A stretch of DNA of 64,000 nt from Cupriavidus taiwanensis (lineage in GTDB: Bacteria > Pseudomonadota > Gammaproteobacteria > Burkholderiales > Burkholderiaceae), in assembly GCF_900250115.1 (NCBI RefSeq), contig NZ_LT984804.1, forward strand, positions 2,123,301 through 2,187,300, read 5' to 3'. Each line of letters begins with the position of its first letter. The first letter of the stretch is position 1. Both the position numbers and the translations under genes were made by a program. The notes below the pieces were generated by a model. It made no database searches. It saw nothing but the letters and a program-made list of their open reading frames with translations, and had not been told where the DNA came from. Shown here one piece after another: positions 54,414 to 63,882 of the stretch.

Positions 54414-55610
54414 CTAGAACTTGTGACGAATGCCGATAGCCGCCCCGGTCTGGCTGTTCGCGCCTTCGCCCAGAAAGGCACCGTTGGCAAATCCGATCGC
54501 CGGCGAATCCAGGTTCAGGCCCGAGTTCCGAGCGTATGCCACCGTCAGATAGACATCCGTGCGCTTGGAGAACGAATAATCCGCAATGAAGTTCACTTGC
54601 CACGGATTCACCGGATTGCTGTTGGGCTGCACGGCAGTGGTCTTCAATATCCGGCGGTCATCGAAGTAGTAGCCGAGCGTCAACGTCAGCGCGGAGGTGG
54701 CATCGTAGTTGACGCCGGTCCACCAGAAGTTGTCTCGGACCAGCGTGCTGCCGCTGGCGTCCTTGTTCTGCCCCCAACGATAGCCAGCCATCAGCTTGGT
54801 TCGACCGAACGCATAGCTGGCCGCGAGTGCCGCCTTCTTCGATGTTCCGGTGCTGCCGGCGACTACAGCCGGGTTCCATTGATCGTAGGTAGCCGTCAGA
54901 CCAAGGCCCGCGCCCAGGTAGGCCAGGCCGGCGCCATAGGCTGTATTGTCCGTGGCGTGTCCCGGTGTCTCGCCCGCGCCTTGTGCCGCGACCGGTGTGA
55001 GTCCGAATTTGCTCAGGCCAGCCCCGAAACTGTAGTGGACCCTGACTGTGACCGGGCCGGCGACCGCCGTGTACTTCACCGCATTATCGATAGCGCCTCC
55101 ACCGGCGGTTCCGCCCAGCAGGGCCACGCTTGGCTCGAACAGCGGGGCGAATTTGGCCGGCATGAAATTCCCCAGGCTCTCGTACATGCTGGTGTTTTGC
55201 CTGCCAAGGGTTATCCGCCCGAAACGGCTGCTTTGCAGGCCGACATACGCCGCCCTGCTGAACATGGCGCCGGACCGGGTCACCTGTCCGGTATCGGCAC
55301 CGTAGCCGCTCTCAAGCACGAAGAGCGCCTTCAGGTCGGCGCCCAGATCCTCCACGCCCCGCAGACCCCAACGCGAGCCCGACATGCCCCCGGCGTTCAC
55401 CATCGAGACAAAGCTTGCCCCCGGCTGCCTCGTCACGGCCCCGGTGATGGGATTGATGGTCGGCGCGCTGGCCGCCTGATTGTTGATATATGCGATGGGC
55501 AGGTCAACGACGCCATAGATGGTCACACCTGACTGTCCATGGGCCAGACCCGCGCAACCGGTGGCCGACATCAACATCGCAGCTCTCATCAGGCCAATGC
55601 TTCTGCTCAT
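54414..55610 (-). CDS. Gram-negative porin (Burkholderia type)
   Basis: A 398-residue outer-membrane porin. The signal peptide ends CAGLAHGQS, then SGVTIYGVVDLPIAYINN is the first strand with the family start. Recurrent SRWGLRGVEDLG and GRQNTSMYESLGNF loops and the C-terminal IGIRHKF strand are typical of 16-strand porins. ATG 55610 has AAGGAGGAGG. It probably lets the sulfated substrate or its products enter the periplasm, since it lies between the aldolase and FGE genes in the same operon. Channel specificity is not readable. Confidence 0.9.
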   Translation of the reverse strand: MSRSIGLMRAAMLMSATGCAGLAHGQSGVTIYGVVDLPIAYINNQAASAPTINPITGAVTRQPGASFVSMVNAGGMSGSRWGLRGVEDLGADLKALFVLESGYGADTGQVTRSGAMFSRAAYVGLQSSRFGRITLGRQNTSMYESLGNFMPAKFAPLFEPSVALLGGTAGGGAIDNAVKYTAVAGPVTVRVHYSFGAGLSKFGLTPVAAQGAGETPGHATDNTAYGAGLAYLGAGLGLTATYDQWNPAVVAGSTGTSKKAALAASYAFGRTKLMAGYRWGQNKDASGSTLVRDNFWWTGVNYDATSALTLTLGYYFDDRRILKTTAVQPNSNPVNPWQVNFIADYSFSKRTDVYLTVAYARNSGLNLDSPAIGFANGAFLGEGANSQTGAAIGIRHKF

Positions 55611-55682
55611 ACTCCTCCTCCTTGTTATTTTTCTCGGCACGAACATGCGCGCCTTCTTGTTGTCGACGCACTCCGGTTGCGA

Positions 55683-56447
55683 CTAGTTGCGATAACCGGG
55701 ATCGATCCGATCGAGCTTGCGTAGCAATGCTGGCCAGACAAAGGCCCCTCCGAGGCCGCCCGTCTGCACACGCACGGACTCCGCAACGTCACGCACGATC
55801 TCCGCGGACACATTCGCAAGCTCCCCGCCAGCCTGCGCAGCAATCTGGATCTGGCAGGCTGCTTCCAGGACGTACATGCTCAGGAATGCGTCGGCCACGG
55901 TTCTGCCGACCGTCAGCAGGCCGTGATTGCGCAGGATGAGGTGATTGGCATGCCCCAGATCCGCCTGCAGGCGAGGCTTCTCCGCTTCGTGCATGGCGAC
56001 GCCCTCGTAGTCGTGGTACGCCAGCGACCCCAGAATGAAGGTGGCCTGCTGGCTCAGCGGCAACAGGCCTGATTTCTGCGCGCTCACGGCAATGCCGCAA
56101 CGTGTATGGGTATGCAGCACGCACTGGGCATCGGCACGCGCCTGATGTACGGCGCTGTGGATCACAAAGCCGGCAGGGTTGACCGGGTACGGTGAGTCAA
56201 GGACCTTGTTGCTGTGGGCGTCGATCTTCAGCAGGTTGGAAGCCGTGATCTCCTCGAACATCAAGCCGTAGGGGTTGATCAGGAAATGGTGATCGTCCCC
56301 GGGTACGCGCGCGCTGATGTGCGTGAAGACCAGGTCGGACCAGCCGTGCAGCGCAACCAGCCGATAGCAGGCCGCAAGGTCGACGCGCAGGCGCCATTCC
56401 TCGGGGCTGACGCGCTCCTGCATGGAGGTTGAAGGGGTGGCGGTCAT
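55683..56447 (-). CDS. class II aldolase/adducin family protein
   Basis: A 254-residue cytosolic zinc enzyme. VLHTHTRCGIAVSAQ gives the His pair, LILRNHGLLTVGRTV the third His, and SARVPGDDHHFLINPYGLMFEEITASN lies at the substrate side. The fold is shared by fuculose-1-phosphate and rhamnulose-1-phosphate aldolases, ribulose-phosphate epimerases and several decarboxylases of unknown function. It could split the aldonate-derived or sugar-phosphate intermediate in this locus. ATG 56447 has AGGAG. It lies between GH3 and porin genes on the same strand. The reaction is not assigned. Confidence 0.82.
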   Translation of the reverse strand: MTATPSTSMQERVSPEEWRLRVDLAACYRLVALHGWSDLVFTHISARVPGDDHHFLINPYGLMFEEITASNLLKIDAHSNKVLDSPYPVNPAGFVIHSAVHQARADAQCVLHTHTRCGIAVSAQKSGLLPLSQQATFILGSLAYHDYEGVAMHEAEKPRLQADLGHANHLILRNHGLLTVGRTVADAFLSMYVLEAACQIQIAAQAGGELANVSAEIVRDVAESVRVQTGGLGGAFVWPALLRKLDRIDPGYRN

Positions 56448-56607
56448 GAGTTGTCTCCTGTTGGGTAGTTCTGTGTGTCGGCAACGCTCGATTCGCAAGC
56501 GGCCGAGGGCATCCCTCCCGGCGGAGGGAAACCATGAGTTGATTCAAATGGCCGGTGCAACAGGCACACGTTGTCGATCCGCGCCGCTCGCCACCGGCAG
56601 GGATCCG

Positions 56608-58779
56608 CTAGCGGCCAAACTCGCGCGCCATGAGGGTTGTCTCGGCACACAGGTCAAGCTCGGTTGCCGAGCGCGCGAGCGCAACGCGGTACACGCCGGT
56701 CTCGATTCGCCAGCGTCCCGACGATGATTGAAATCGTGCAAGCAAGCGTGGATCGGCAGTCAGGCTAATCCGCGCCGACTCTCCTGGCCGCAGCGAAACC
56801 CGCTCGAAGCCAAGCAGGCGCATGCGCTGCTCGCCAGCCGCATCGGTCAGGTACACCTGCGGAATATCGTCACCTTCGCGCGATCCGGTATTCGTCACGG
56901 TGAACGCCACCGACACGGTCTCGTCGCCACTGACCTGAAGATCGCCATAGGCGAAGCTCGTATAGCCTAGGCCATGGCCAAAGCTGAACAACGGCTGCCG
57001 TCCGCGCCTGGCGAACCAGCGGTAGCCCACTTCCGCACCTTCGTGGTAGTGCACCTGAATCGGCGTGCCGAACTCGACATCGGCCCCAGGCAATGCAGGG
57101 TGCGGCGTCTGCTCGACGTCGACAGGAAAGGTGATCGGCAAGCGGCCCGACGGGCTGATCTCGCCGGTCAGCACTTCGGCGATGGCCTGCGCGCCCGCCT
57201 GCCCCGGGAACCACGCCTGGACAATGGCGCGCACCTTGTCGTGCCACGGCATCGCCACCGGATTGCCCGTTTCCAGCACCACGATGACATTGCGGTTTAC
57301 GCCCGCGACCGCTTCGATCAGGGCGTCCTGGCCGAACGGCAACATCATGTCCGGACTGTCGAAGCGCTCCCCCTCATGCCGGACAGCAAACACGATGACC
57401 ACATCCGCGCGCTTTGCCTGGGCGACGGCGTCGGCAATGTTGGCACCGCTATCGAACTCGATGCGGGCCTCGGGCAATCGCTTGCGAAGTTCCGCCAGCG
57501 GAGACGATCCGAAGAAGCGCATGGTGGTCGGGCCCAGCAAGGGATGGCTGTGCAAGGGCACCTCCGCCGCATATCCCCCAGGAGGCATGACCTGGCTCGA
57601 TCCGTCACCGGACAGCACACCCGTCTGTGCAAAGCCACCAATGACCGCGATGCGCTGCTTGCCTGCCGACAGCGGCAACGCACCCTCTTCATTCTTCAGC
57701 AGCACGATGCCTTCGCGGGCGACCTGCAGCGCAACAGCGTGATGTGTGGCGAAATCGATCGGAGTGGCAGGCCGCTCCTGGTCGATGCCGGCCGCGTAGT
57801 ACGAGCGCAGCATTCGCTGGACCATCTCGCTGATGCGCGCCCTGGGCACCTTGCCAGCCTCGCAGGCTTGCCGCAGCGGTTCATTGAACCACTCCTGCTG
57901 GTCGAGCTGCGCGCCGGAGTGCTGGTCCAGGCCTTGCAGAGCAAAATCCCAGCTGTAAACGGCGAGCCAGTCCGACATCACCCAGCCCTTGAAGCCCATG
58001 GCGTCCTTGATCGCCTCCTGCAAGATAGCGCGATTGCCGCAGGCGTAGGCGCCATTGACGAGGTTGTAGGCACCCATCAAAGCACCTGGCTCGCTGCGCT
58101 CGATCGCGATCTGGAAGGCAAGCAGATCACTCTCACGGTGTGCGGCGGGATCGATGATGGCGTCAAGAAAGAACTTGTTCGTTTCGCTCGCGTTCAGCGA
58201 CACATGCTTGAGCACGCCGATGACGCCTTCCTCTTGCATGCCGGTGACGATGCTCGCCCCCATCAGGCCGGATAGCAGCGGATCTTCAGAGATGTACTCG
58301 AAGTTCCTTCCGTTGCGCACTTCCCGCACGAGATTGATGCCGCCTCCGAGCATCACATTGAATCCGCGTGCACGCCCTTCCCTGCCGATCAGATTGCCAA
58401 CCGCATGCGCCAGCGCCGGGTTGAAGGTCGCACCCATCGCCAGGCCGCCCGGCAGTGCCGTGGCGCAATCGTTTGGCCCATCGGTATGGCGCAGGCCAAG
58501 ACTTGCGTCGGCCAGTTTCAGCGCCGGAATGCCCAGGCGTGCCACACCGGGCACGTAGCCGGCAATGACGGGGAGGTCAGCCGGCACGCGCGGCTCGCGC
58601 TCGGTCCTGCCGAATACCCTCACCATCAGGCTGTACAGCATCGAGAACCGCTCGTCATCGGTCATTCGTGCCTCGGTATCGCGAGCGCGTGCATCGGGGT
58701 CCGCGCACGGGACAAAGGACGACGACGTCGTTGGCTGAGGCGATACGGGGCCCGTACGCCGACAGAGATCGTTAGGCAT
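56608..58779 (-). CDS. glycoside hydrolase family 3 (beta-glucosidase-like)
   Basis: A 723-residue GH3 enzyme. The (beta/alpha)8 domain carries KHVSLNASETNKFF and the nucleophile Asp in GWVMSDWLAVYSW. A second alpha/beta domain and a C-terminal FnIII-like domain (FGHGLGYTSFAYGDLQVSG; DDIPQVYLTDAAG) follow, the full three-domain plan of beta-glucosidases. No signal peptide is seen, so it acts in the cytosol after import by the adjacent GPH transporter. It would release a beta-linked glucose, xylose or other sugar from the desulfated compound. 79 bases separate it from the transporter gene. Confidence 0.88.
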   Translation of the reverse strand: MPNDLCRRTGPVSPQPTTSSSFVPCADPDARARDTEARMTDDERFSMLYSLMVRVFGRTEREPRVPADLPVIAGYVPGVARLGIPALKLADASLGLRHTDGPNDCATALPGGLAMGATFNPALAHAVGNLIGREGRARGFNVMLGGGINLVREVRNGRNFEYISEDPLLSGLMGASIVTGMQEEGVIGVLKHVSLNASETNKFFLDAIIDPAAHRESDLLAFQIAIERSEPGALMGAYNLVNGAYACGNRAILQEAIKDAMGFKGWVMSDWLAVYSWDFALQGLDQHSGAQLDQQEWFNEPLRQACEAGKVPRARISEMVQRMLRSYYAAGIDQERPATPIDFATHHAVALQVAREGIVLLKNEEGALPLSAGKQRIAVIGGFAQTGVLSGDGSSQVMPPGGYAAEVPLHSHPLLGPTTMRFFGSSPLAELRKRLPEARIEFDSGANIADAVAQAKRADVVIVFAVRHEGERFDSPDMMLPFGQDALIEAVAGVNRNVIVVLETGNPVAMPWHDKVRAIVQAWFPGQAGAQAIAEVLTGEISPSGRLPITFPVDVEQTPHPALPGADVEFGTPIQVHYHEGAEVGYRWFARRGRQPLFSFGHGLGYTSFAYGDLQVSGDETVSVAFTVTNTGSREGDDIPQVYLTDAAGEQRMRLLGFERVSLRPGESARISLTADPRLLARFQSSSGRWRIETGVYRVALARSATELDLCAETTLMAREFGR

Positions 58780-58858
58780 CAGAAAATTCCATGCGTTGCA
58801 GGTGCGGCGCCGATGGCCGCGGTGGCGTTCCGGCTCGGAACGGCCGGCAACGGTTGAA

Positions 58859-60280
58859 TCAGTCGGGCATTCCCGAGGCTGCCCGGCGCAGGCGCAGTTC
58901 GCCGAGCATGTGTTGGTGCGCGCTGGGTGAGATCGGGTAGAAAAAGGCGAGCAGCATGGCGATGCCCAGCAGGGCTATCGGAGCCAGCCATAGCATCGCC
59001 CGGATTCCGTCGGTCGCGGCTTGTGACTGGGGCTGATTTGCCACGAAGCCGACGGCGCCAAGAAGGTGCCCGACGCCGCCGACGGCAATGGCAAGCGCGC
59101 CCTTCTGCGCGAACGAGAACACACCAAAAATCGTTCCCTCGCCACGAACCCCGGTGCGCCACTCGCCGTACTCGACGGTATCGGGAATCATCGCCCATGT
59201 CGCCAGCAGAGAGGCGGCACTTGCGAACCCGATCAGGCCAAGCACACCGAAGAGGACGCCGATACCTGTCGCGCCTGTCCAGCCGAGGGCCGCGTAGCCG
59301 AGCATGCCGATGCAGCCGCCGGACAGCGCCACCAGCCGCTTGGACGTGCGCCGCATGACCCATGCCCAGAAAGGGATGGCGATGAACACCTGAACCGCGA
59401 CGGTTCCCAGCGCCGGACCGATCAAGTCTTCCCTGTGCAGCCCGTACTTCAGGACGTAAGGCAGCGTCTTCGACAGGAAGGTGCCAGCGGCAGTCAGCGC
59501 TACCGTCATTCCACAGATCAGCAGGAATGCGCGATTGCGCACAACCACGGCCAATGCCTCCCGGACCGTGATGCCGTGGACGTCCGGCTGGATCCGCTCC
59601 TTCGTCGAGAAAAACGTAAAGAGGAACACGGGGAGCGAGATGGCTGCATACAGGGCCATCGCGACCAGAAATCCCTGCCTCTCGTCCGCCTGCCCGAAGA
59701 CGTGCACGAGCTTGAGCGTGGCCAGCGCTACCAACATGCCCGCTGAACTGGCACAGATCATCCGGTATGCGGCAAGGCTGCCACGTTCCTGGCTGTTGTT
59801 CGTCAGCGTCGCCATCAGCGAGTTGTAGGGCATCGACAGCACGGTATAGGTCGTCCTGAATACCACATGCGTGCCCAGCACGAACGCCACCAGACTCGCG
59901 CCCTGTGCGGACGTTGGGATAAACATCGCGACAAAGCTGAGCGCAAGCGGAACGCACCCGAACAGCAGGTAGGGCCGATAGCGGCCCCAGCGTGAACGCG
60001 TGCGATTGGCGACGTAGCCCGCCACGGGATCGCAGAGCGCGTCCCACAGCATGGCGCCGCCGAATATCCAGCCGGCCGTGACCGGCGACAGCCCCACGAC
60101 ATCGGTGTAGTAGTACAAGAGATAAAGCGTGGTCGCCTGCCAGTACAGGTTGAACGCGAGGTCACCGATGCCGAAGCCGAGCTTCGTCCGAAGCGGCAGC
60201 CTTCCGCCGCCAGTCTGCGCCGCAACCGGAGGCACAAGCGGCGCCTGCGCCATTACGGAGTCTGGATTTGCTGCCGTCAT
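58859..60280 (-). CDS. GPH-family sugar:cation symporter (MelB-like)
   Basis: A 473-residue membrane protein with about 12 helices. It starts in LPLRTKLGFGIGDLAFNLYW, a GPH hallmark. The loop DALCDPVAGYVANRTRSRWGRYRPY contains the cation-site Asp and the R-S-R-W-G-R-x-R-P motif. It imports a di- or oligosaccharide or glycoside with Na+ or H+. First gene of the ten-gene minus-strand operon and divergent from the TetR regulator. Substrate inferred to be a glycoside because GH3 follows. Confidence 0.9.
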   Translation of the reverse strand: MTAANPDSVMAQAPLVPPVAAQTGGGRLPLRTKLGFGIGDLAFNLYWQATTLYLLYYYTDVVGLSPVTAGWIFGGAMLWDALCDPVAGYVANRTRSRWGRYRPYLLFGCVPLALSFVAMFIPTSAQGASLVAFVLGTHVVFRTTYTVLSMPYNSLMATLTNNSQERGSLAAYRMICASSAGMLVALATLKLVHVFGQADERQGFLVAMALYAAISLPVFLFTFFSTKERIQPDVHGITVREALAVVVRNRAFLLICGMTVALTAAGTFLSKTLPYVLKYGLHREDLIGPALGTVAVQVFIAIPFWAWVMRRTSKRLVALSGGCIGMLGYAALGWTGATGIGVLFGVLGLIGFASAASLLATWAMIPDTVEYGEWRTGVRGEGTIFGVFSFAQKGALAIAVGGVGHLLGAVGFVANQPQSQAATDGIRAMLWLAPIALLGIAMLLAFFYPISPSAHQHMLGELRLRRAASGMPD

Positions 60281-60570
60281 TGAGCCTGCCTCACAAGCAT
60301 GAGATCACCATGCGCCGCCATCGCGCAGCCGAAATGGGGCCAACCAGGAACGCTCGCCTACTCACCGAGCCAGCCTTCGCGGTTGTACGCTACCCATTAA
60401 ACTATCCACTCGGATAATTTATCAGCCGCGTTTTACTCGTGTCAAGCGCGGGTTTCTGCTACAGGTCTCAGTACAATCCATGACCCCGTCGAAGGCCGAG
60501 GAATCACTTTCATTGCGACTTTGCACACGCGAGGGCAGAATTCCCGGTGAGACTTCAGAGGAAGGAAAAG
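60281..60570. promoter_or_regulatory. divergent promoter of the sulfatase operon and tetR
   Basis: Between the two divergent starts lies a TATCC-actc-GGATA palindrome (60403-60416), flanked by AT-rich ACTATCC/GGATAATT, which extends the symmetry. It is the only clear inverted repeat, and sits 125 bases before the transporter gene. I take it as the TetR operator. A TTAAACTATC-like element next to it may be part of a minus-strand promoter. Confidence 0.7.
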
Positions 60571-61191
60571 ATGCGCACGGTCAGGCAAGCACAACAAGAA
60601 CGAAGCGAACAGACACGCGCCGAGATACTGGGCATTGCGCTGGAACAATTCTCGACCCGCGGCTTCGATGCGGTGAGCCTGCGGGATATTGCGGAAGTGG
60701 CCGGCGTCAATCACGCCATGATCCGGTACTACTTCGGCAACAAGGAAAACCTGTGGCGCGAAAGCGTGGCGTACTTGTTTGAACGTTTCGCTGAAGAATA
60801 CGTGCCGCCCGAGCCGGGTTCGGAAGGGTTCTCACTGGAAGCGGTAAAGGAATACATCCGCAACTACGTCCGGTACTGCGCACGCCACCCTGAGCACGCA
60901 CGCCTGATGATGCAGGAAGCCAACCGTGACTCGGAGCGCCTCAAGTGGATGGCGCAGAAATTCATCCGTCCACGGCATGACCAGACGGTCCCGCTGATCA
61001 CGTATGTAAGCGCCTTGACGAAAGGACTGCAAGAGATCGATCCCGTGATGCTGCTGTACATGATCACCGCCATCGCCCAGGTCCCCTATCTGCTCACCTC
61101 GGAAATGCGGTACGCGCACGGGATCAACGCGATGCGCGACAAGGCAATCGAGGCTCATTGCGATGCGGTAGTGGCATTCATCTTTCGGTAG
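60571..61191 (+). CDS. TetR-family transcriptional regulator
   Basis: A 206-residue repressor-type regulator. The N-terminal helix-turn-helix is TRAEILGIALEQFSTRGFDA, then VSLRDIAEVAGVNHAMIRYY and FGNKENLWRE, the TetR pattern. The C-terminal ligand domain has a YCARHPEHARLMMQEANRDS segment found in several subfamilies. ATG 60571 is preferred over ATG 60547 because GAGGAAGGAAAAG precedes it. It is divergent from the sulfatase operon, so probably represses it until an inducer, perhaps a product of sulfatase or GH3 action, is bound. Confidence 0.88.
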   Translation: MRTVRQAQQERSEQTRAEILGIALEQFSTRGFDAVSLRDIAEVAGVNHAMIRYYFGNKENLWRESVAYLFERFAEEYVPPEPGSEGFSLEAVKEYIRNYVRYCARHPEHARLMMQEANRDSERLKWMAQKFIRPRHDQTVPLITYVSALTKGLQEIDPVMLLYMITAIAQVPYLLTSEMRYAHGINAMRDKAIEAHCDAVVAFIFR

Positions 61192-61978
61192 TTCCGCGGG
61201 AATCTGCGCTGGAGTACGGCCGCTCAGCGGCTATGAACGGACGGTCGCCACGCTGACTCTGGCCGGCTGCTTCTCGGCCCGAAGAGCCATTCCGACCCAT
61301 GGCGTTGGACGTCTCAAAGAGGTCGGACTGCGACCGTTGCAGCAGGCGCAAACTGAATCTCCCTTCACCTGAAAGGAGATCGTCATGGACAGTCCCCCCG
61401 CGCCTCACGTTCCCTGGAACAATGGGGACATCACGGCCGGCGAGCGGCCGCTTGCCGGTCAGTCTCCGCCATTGCCGATGTGGTCTGCGAGCGTCTGCTG
61501 TGCAATCCGGAACTGACGCTAACTAGGGCTACCACCCACGATCCCGCCATGCTCGTTCGCAAAGCATCTCCGTATATGGAACAGACATGACTGACCAATC
61601 GGCTAGAGCACGCCACCGCTGACCCACGCAAATGGGGCGCCCAAAATGGGCTTTGCAACTGAGAGGCAACCGACATTTTCGCAATGAGGTCCTGGCACCA
61701 CTTAATTCACAACGTGGAGGTGGCAGTTGCTTGGCAGGGCTCGCCTCCAGAAGGCGGTCGTGGAGGCTTTCAGTTTGCCGTTTTTACGTAGCATTTCCGC
61801 TGAAGCGAGCAGATCATCTGCTCAATGCGCCGGCACTTAGCCCACTGGAAGTGGCCCGGGTGTTCGCAGTTCATCACGAATTCAACTTCAGGGCGCTAAC
61901 CGCGCCCCTGTTGCGCAGTCAGTGCCCTGCCAGCCCGCCGAGACTGAACGTCTAAACCGCGAACCCGGAGTGCCTACC
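61192..61978. other. gene-poor stretch after tetR
   Basis: About 790 bases with lower GC and no recognisable intact gene. The best candidate is a 43-codon frame at 61385-61516 with a strong ribosome site. Another frame overlapping its end reads VVCERLLCNPELTLTRATTH and stops soon after. The area looks like decayed DNA, possibly a former mobile element. Confidence 0.45.
61385..61516 (+). CDS. short reading frame with strong ribosome site, possible integrase N-terminal scar
   Basis: ATG 61385 is preceded by AAAGGAGATCGTC. The 43 residues contain VPWNNGDITAGERP, vaguely like the N-terminal PWNKG-type start of some phage-like integrases (from memory). There is no continuation. It may be a small gene, or the start of a decayed one. 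Confidence 0.25.
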   Translation: MDSPPAPHVPWNNGDITAGERPLAGQSPPLPMWSASVCCAIRN

Positions 61979-62476
61979 ATGCTCAACCTCAGCCCGTTCG
62001 GAATGTTTCACACCGCCATTGCCCTCGTGGCGGTGGCTTGTGGCCTGGTGGCGTTGTTCAAGTACGGCGAGATTGGAACCCGCACCCGCCCCGGCCGTCT
62101 CTACGTGTGGCTGACTGCAGCGACAGCATTTACCGGGCTCTTTATCTTCCACCATGGCGGATTCGGACCGCCCCACGCACTGGCGATACTGACACTTGTC
62201 GTCCTGGCCATCGCCGGTGTTGCTGAACGTCGCGGGGGAACGGGTGTGGCGCGCTACACGGCAGTACTGGGCTACTCACTCACGCTGTTCTTCCATCTGA
62301 TTCCCGGATTGACCGAGACCGGCACGCGCGTGCCGGTGGGCGCTCCGGCCTTCACCGGTCCGGAAGACCCGACGCTTAAAGCAATAGTTGGCATCGCCTT
62401 CCTGATCTACCTGATCGGCGCAGTCATCCAAGTCTCTCGCATTCGGCGCTCCCGCCGAATGGCGGTCACCCTCTGA
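61979..62476 (+). CDS. four-helix membrane protein, unknown function
   Basis: A 165-residue hydrophobic protein with four predicted membrane helices (residues ~10-30, 45-62, 68-84, 140-158) and a short soluble loop before the last helix. Basic C-terminus SRIRRSRRMAVTL. CGGAG precedes ATG 61979; the upstream in-frame extension has no ribosome site. His residues FHHGGFGPPHA between helices 2 and 3 could bind metal or heme, but no family could be named. It is 219 bases before the alpha/beta hydrolase gene. Confidence 0.6.
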   Translation: MLNLSPFGMFHTAIALVAVACGLVALFKYGEIGTRTRPGRLYVWLTAATAFTGLFIFHHGGFGPPHALAILTLVVLAIAGVAERRGGTGVARYTAVLGYSLTLFFHLIPGLTETGTRVPVGAPAFTGPEDPTLKAIVGIAFLIYLIGAVIQVSRIRRSRRMAVTL

Positions 62477-62695
62477 ACTCTCCGCCGCGCCGACTGGCTG
62501 GATGTAGCCGGTGGGTCGGTAACAGCGACGATCCCGAGATCGCTTTTTGACTGGAGTATTTGCGCAGTTTCCCAATGCCGGATTCCACCAATGCCTTTTT
62601 CGCCTGACATGCCGGCAGTTTGTCCTGCATCCGCTCAGGCCGTTACCCATGATTCGGTGGCGAAGCTCGCCACCAGCTTGCCAGGAGATGCTGTC

Positions 62696-63631
62696 ATGAA
62701 TCGGCTATTCGCCTATTGCATATCATCGTTGGGTGTTCTCCCTAAATCAGGCCATTTGGCGGACCGTGACCTCGCAGTCCCGGCGGCGGCCGCTCGCACG
62801 TTGTACGCGACGGTAGGAAACGACAGGATTGGCTATCGCAGGTTCGGTCGGGGTCCGATGATCATTCTCGCCAACCGCTTACGCGGCACGCTCGATACAT
62901 GGGATCCATTGTTCCTGGATGAACTGGCGTCGCGATACACCGTCGTCACTGTCGACTATCCCGGCATCGCGTATTCGACTGGCAAACTGCCCGATGCCAT
63001 GGCGACGGCATCGAAGTTCATCGACGATTTCGCCAATGCAATCGAGGCTGAACGCTTTGTCATCCTCGGCTGGTCGTGGGGCGGTCTTGTGGCTCAGACC
63101 TACCTTTTAGAGCACACCCAACGCATAACTCAGGCGATCCTGATTGGAACCAACCCTCCGGGGCACAATGAGATCCCGCTGCAGCAGGTGTTTCTCGACC
63201 GGGCATTCAAACCAGTGAACGATCTCGCGGATGAGGAAATTCTGTTCTTCGAGCCAGCTTCCGAGGCAAGCCGCGCTCAGGCCAAGGCCTCACACGGACG
63301 GATCTATGCAAGGGCTGGCGTTGCTTCCAGGATACCATCCACGCCCGATGAGTTCGCGCCGTACTTCAAGGCGGCGGAGGGTTTTCACAACGACGAAGAG
63401 CGCCGACGGGAACGCATGGAGCAGGTAGATTTGCCTATCCTGGTCATCGCCGGAGACCACGATACAAGCACCGCTGGACAGAACTGGTTTCCTTTGATCG
63501 GAAAGATGCGGCAAGCACAGTTCATTTTCTTCTCCGAAACTGGGCACGCTCCGCAGCACCAATACCCCGCTCTTGTATCCGACTACATTCACGATTTTTT
63601 GTCCAAGACGTCTCTTGACAGCAGGCAGTGA
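62696..63631 (+). CDS. alpha/beta hydrolase
   Basis: A 311-residue alpha/beta-hydrolase. The nucleophile elbow is GWSWGG, an LANRLRGTLDTWDPLFLDEL stretch precedes it, a GDHDTS motif holds the acid and TGHAPQHQYP gives the catalytic His. The lid region around RERMEQVDLP separates the last core elements. ATG 62696 has AGGAGATGC, better than an in-frame ATG at 62591. It may be an esterase or a C-C bond hydrolase or a haloperoxidase-like enzyme. No signal peptide is apparent, although the first 20 residues are moderately hydrophobic. Confidence 0.8.
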   Translation: MNRLFAYCISSLGVLPKSGHLADRDLAVPAAAARTLYATVGNDRIGYRRFGRGPMIILANRLRGTLDTWDPLFLDELASRYTVVTVDYPGIAYSTGKLPDAMATASKFIDDFANAIEAERFVILGWSWGGLVAQTYLLEHTQRITQAILIGTNPPGHNEIPLQQVFLDRAFKPVNDLADEEILFFEPASEASRAQAKASHGRIYARAGVASRIPSTPDEFAPYFKAAEGFHNDEERRRERMEQVDLPILVIAGDHDTSTAGQNWFPLIGKMRQAQFIFFSETGHAPQHQYPALVSDYIHDFLSKTSLDSRQ

Positions 63632-63882
63632 GTTCTGCGCAAGGCGGCCCAAGCAGCAGGTGGCGCGCATCACTGACGTGGATCGCGCCCCCTGAACAGC
63701 CCGGCAGAAACGAACGCATCAGCGTCACTGCTAATTCGTCGCCTTTGATTTGCCGCTATTGCCTTCGACTCTTGGCATCTGGACGTGCTGGCGGCTGCCG
63801 AGGATCGGTCGCATCGGGGCAACGCCTGTTGCCCCAGCAGGCATGGGAACGAGGCCAGCCATGGGGCCTGGCCTGGTTTTGA

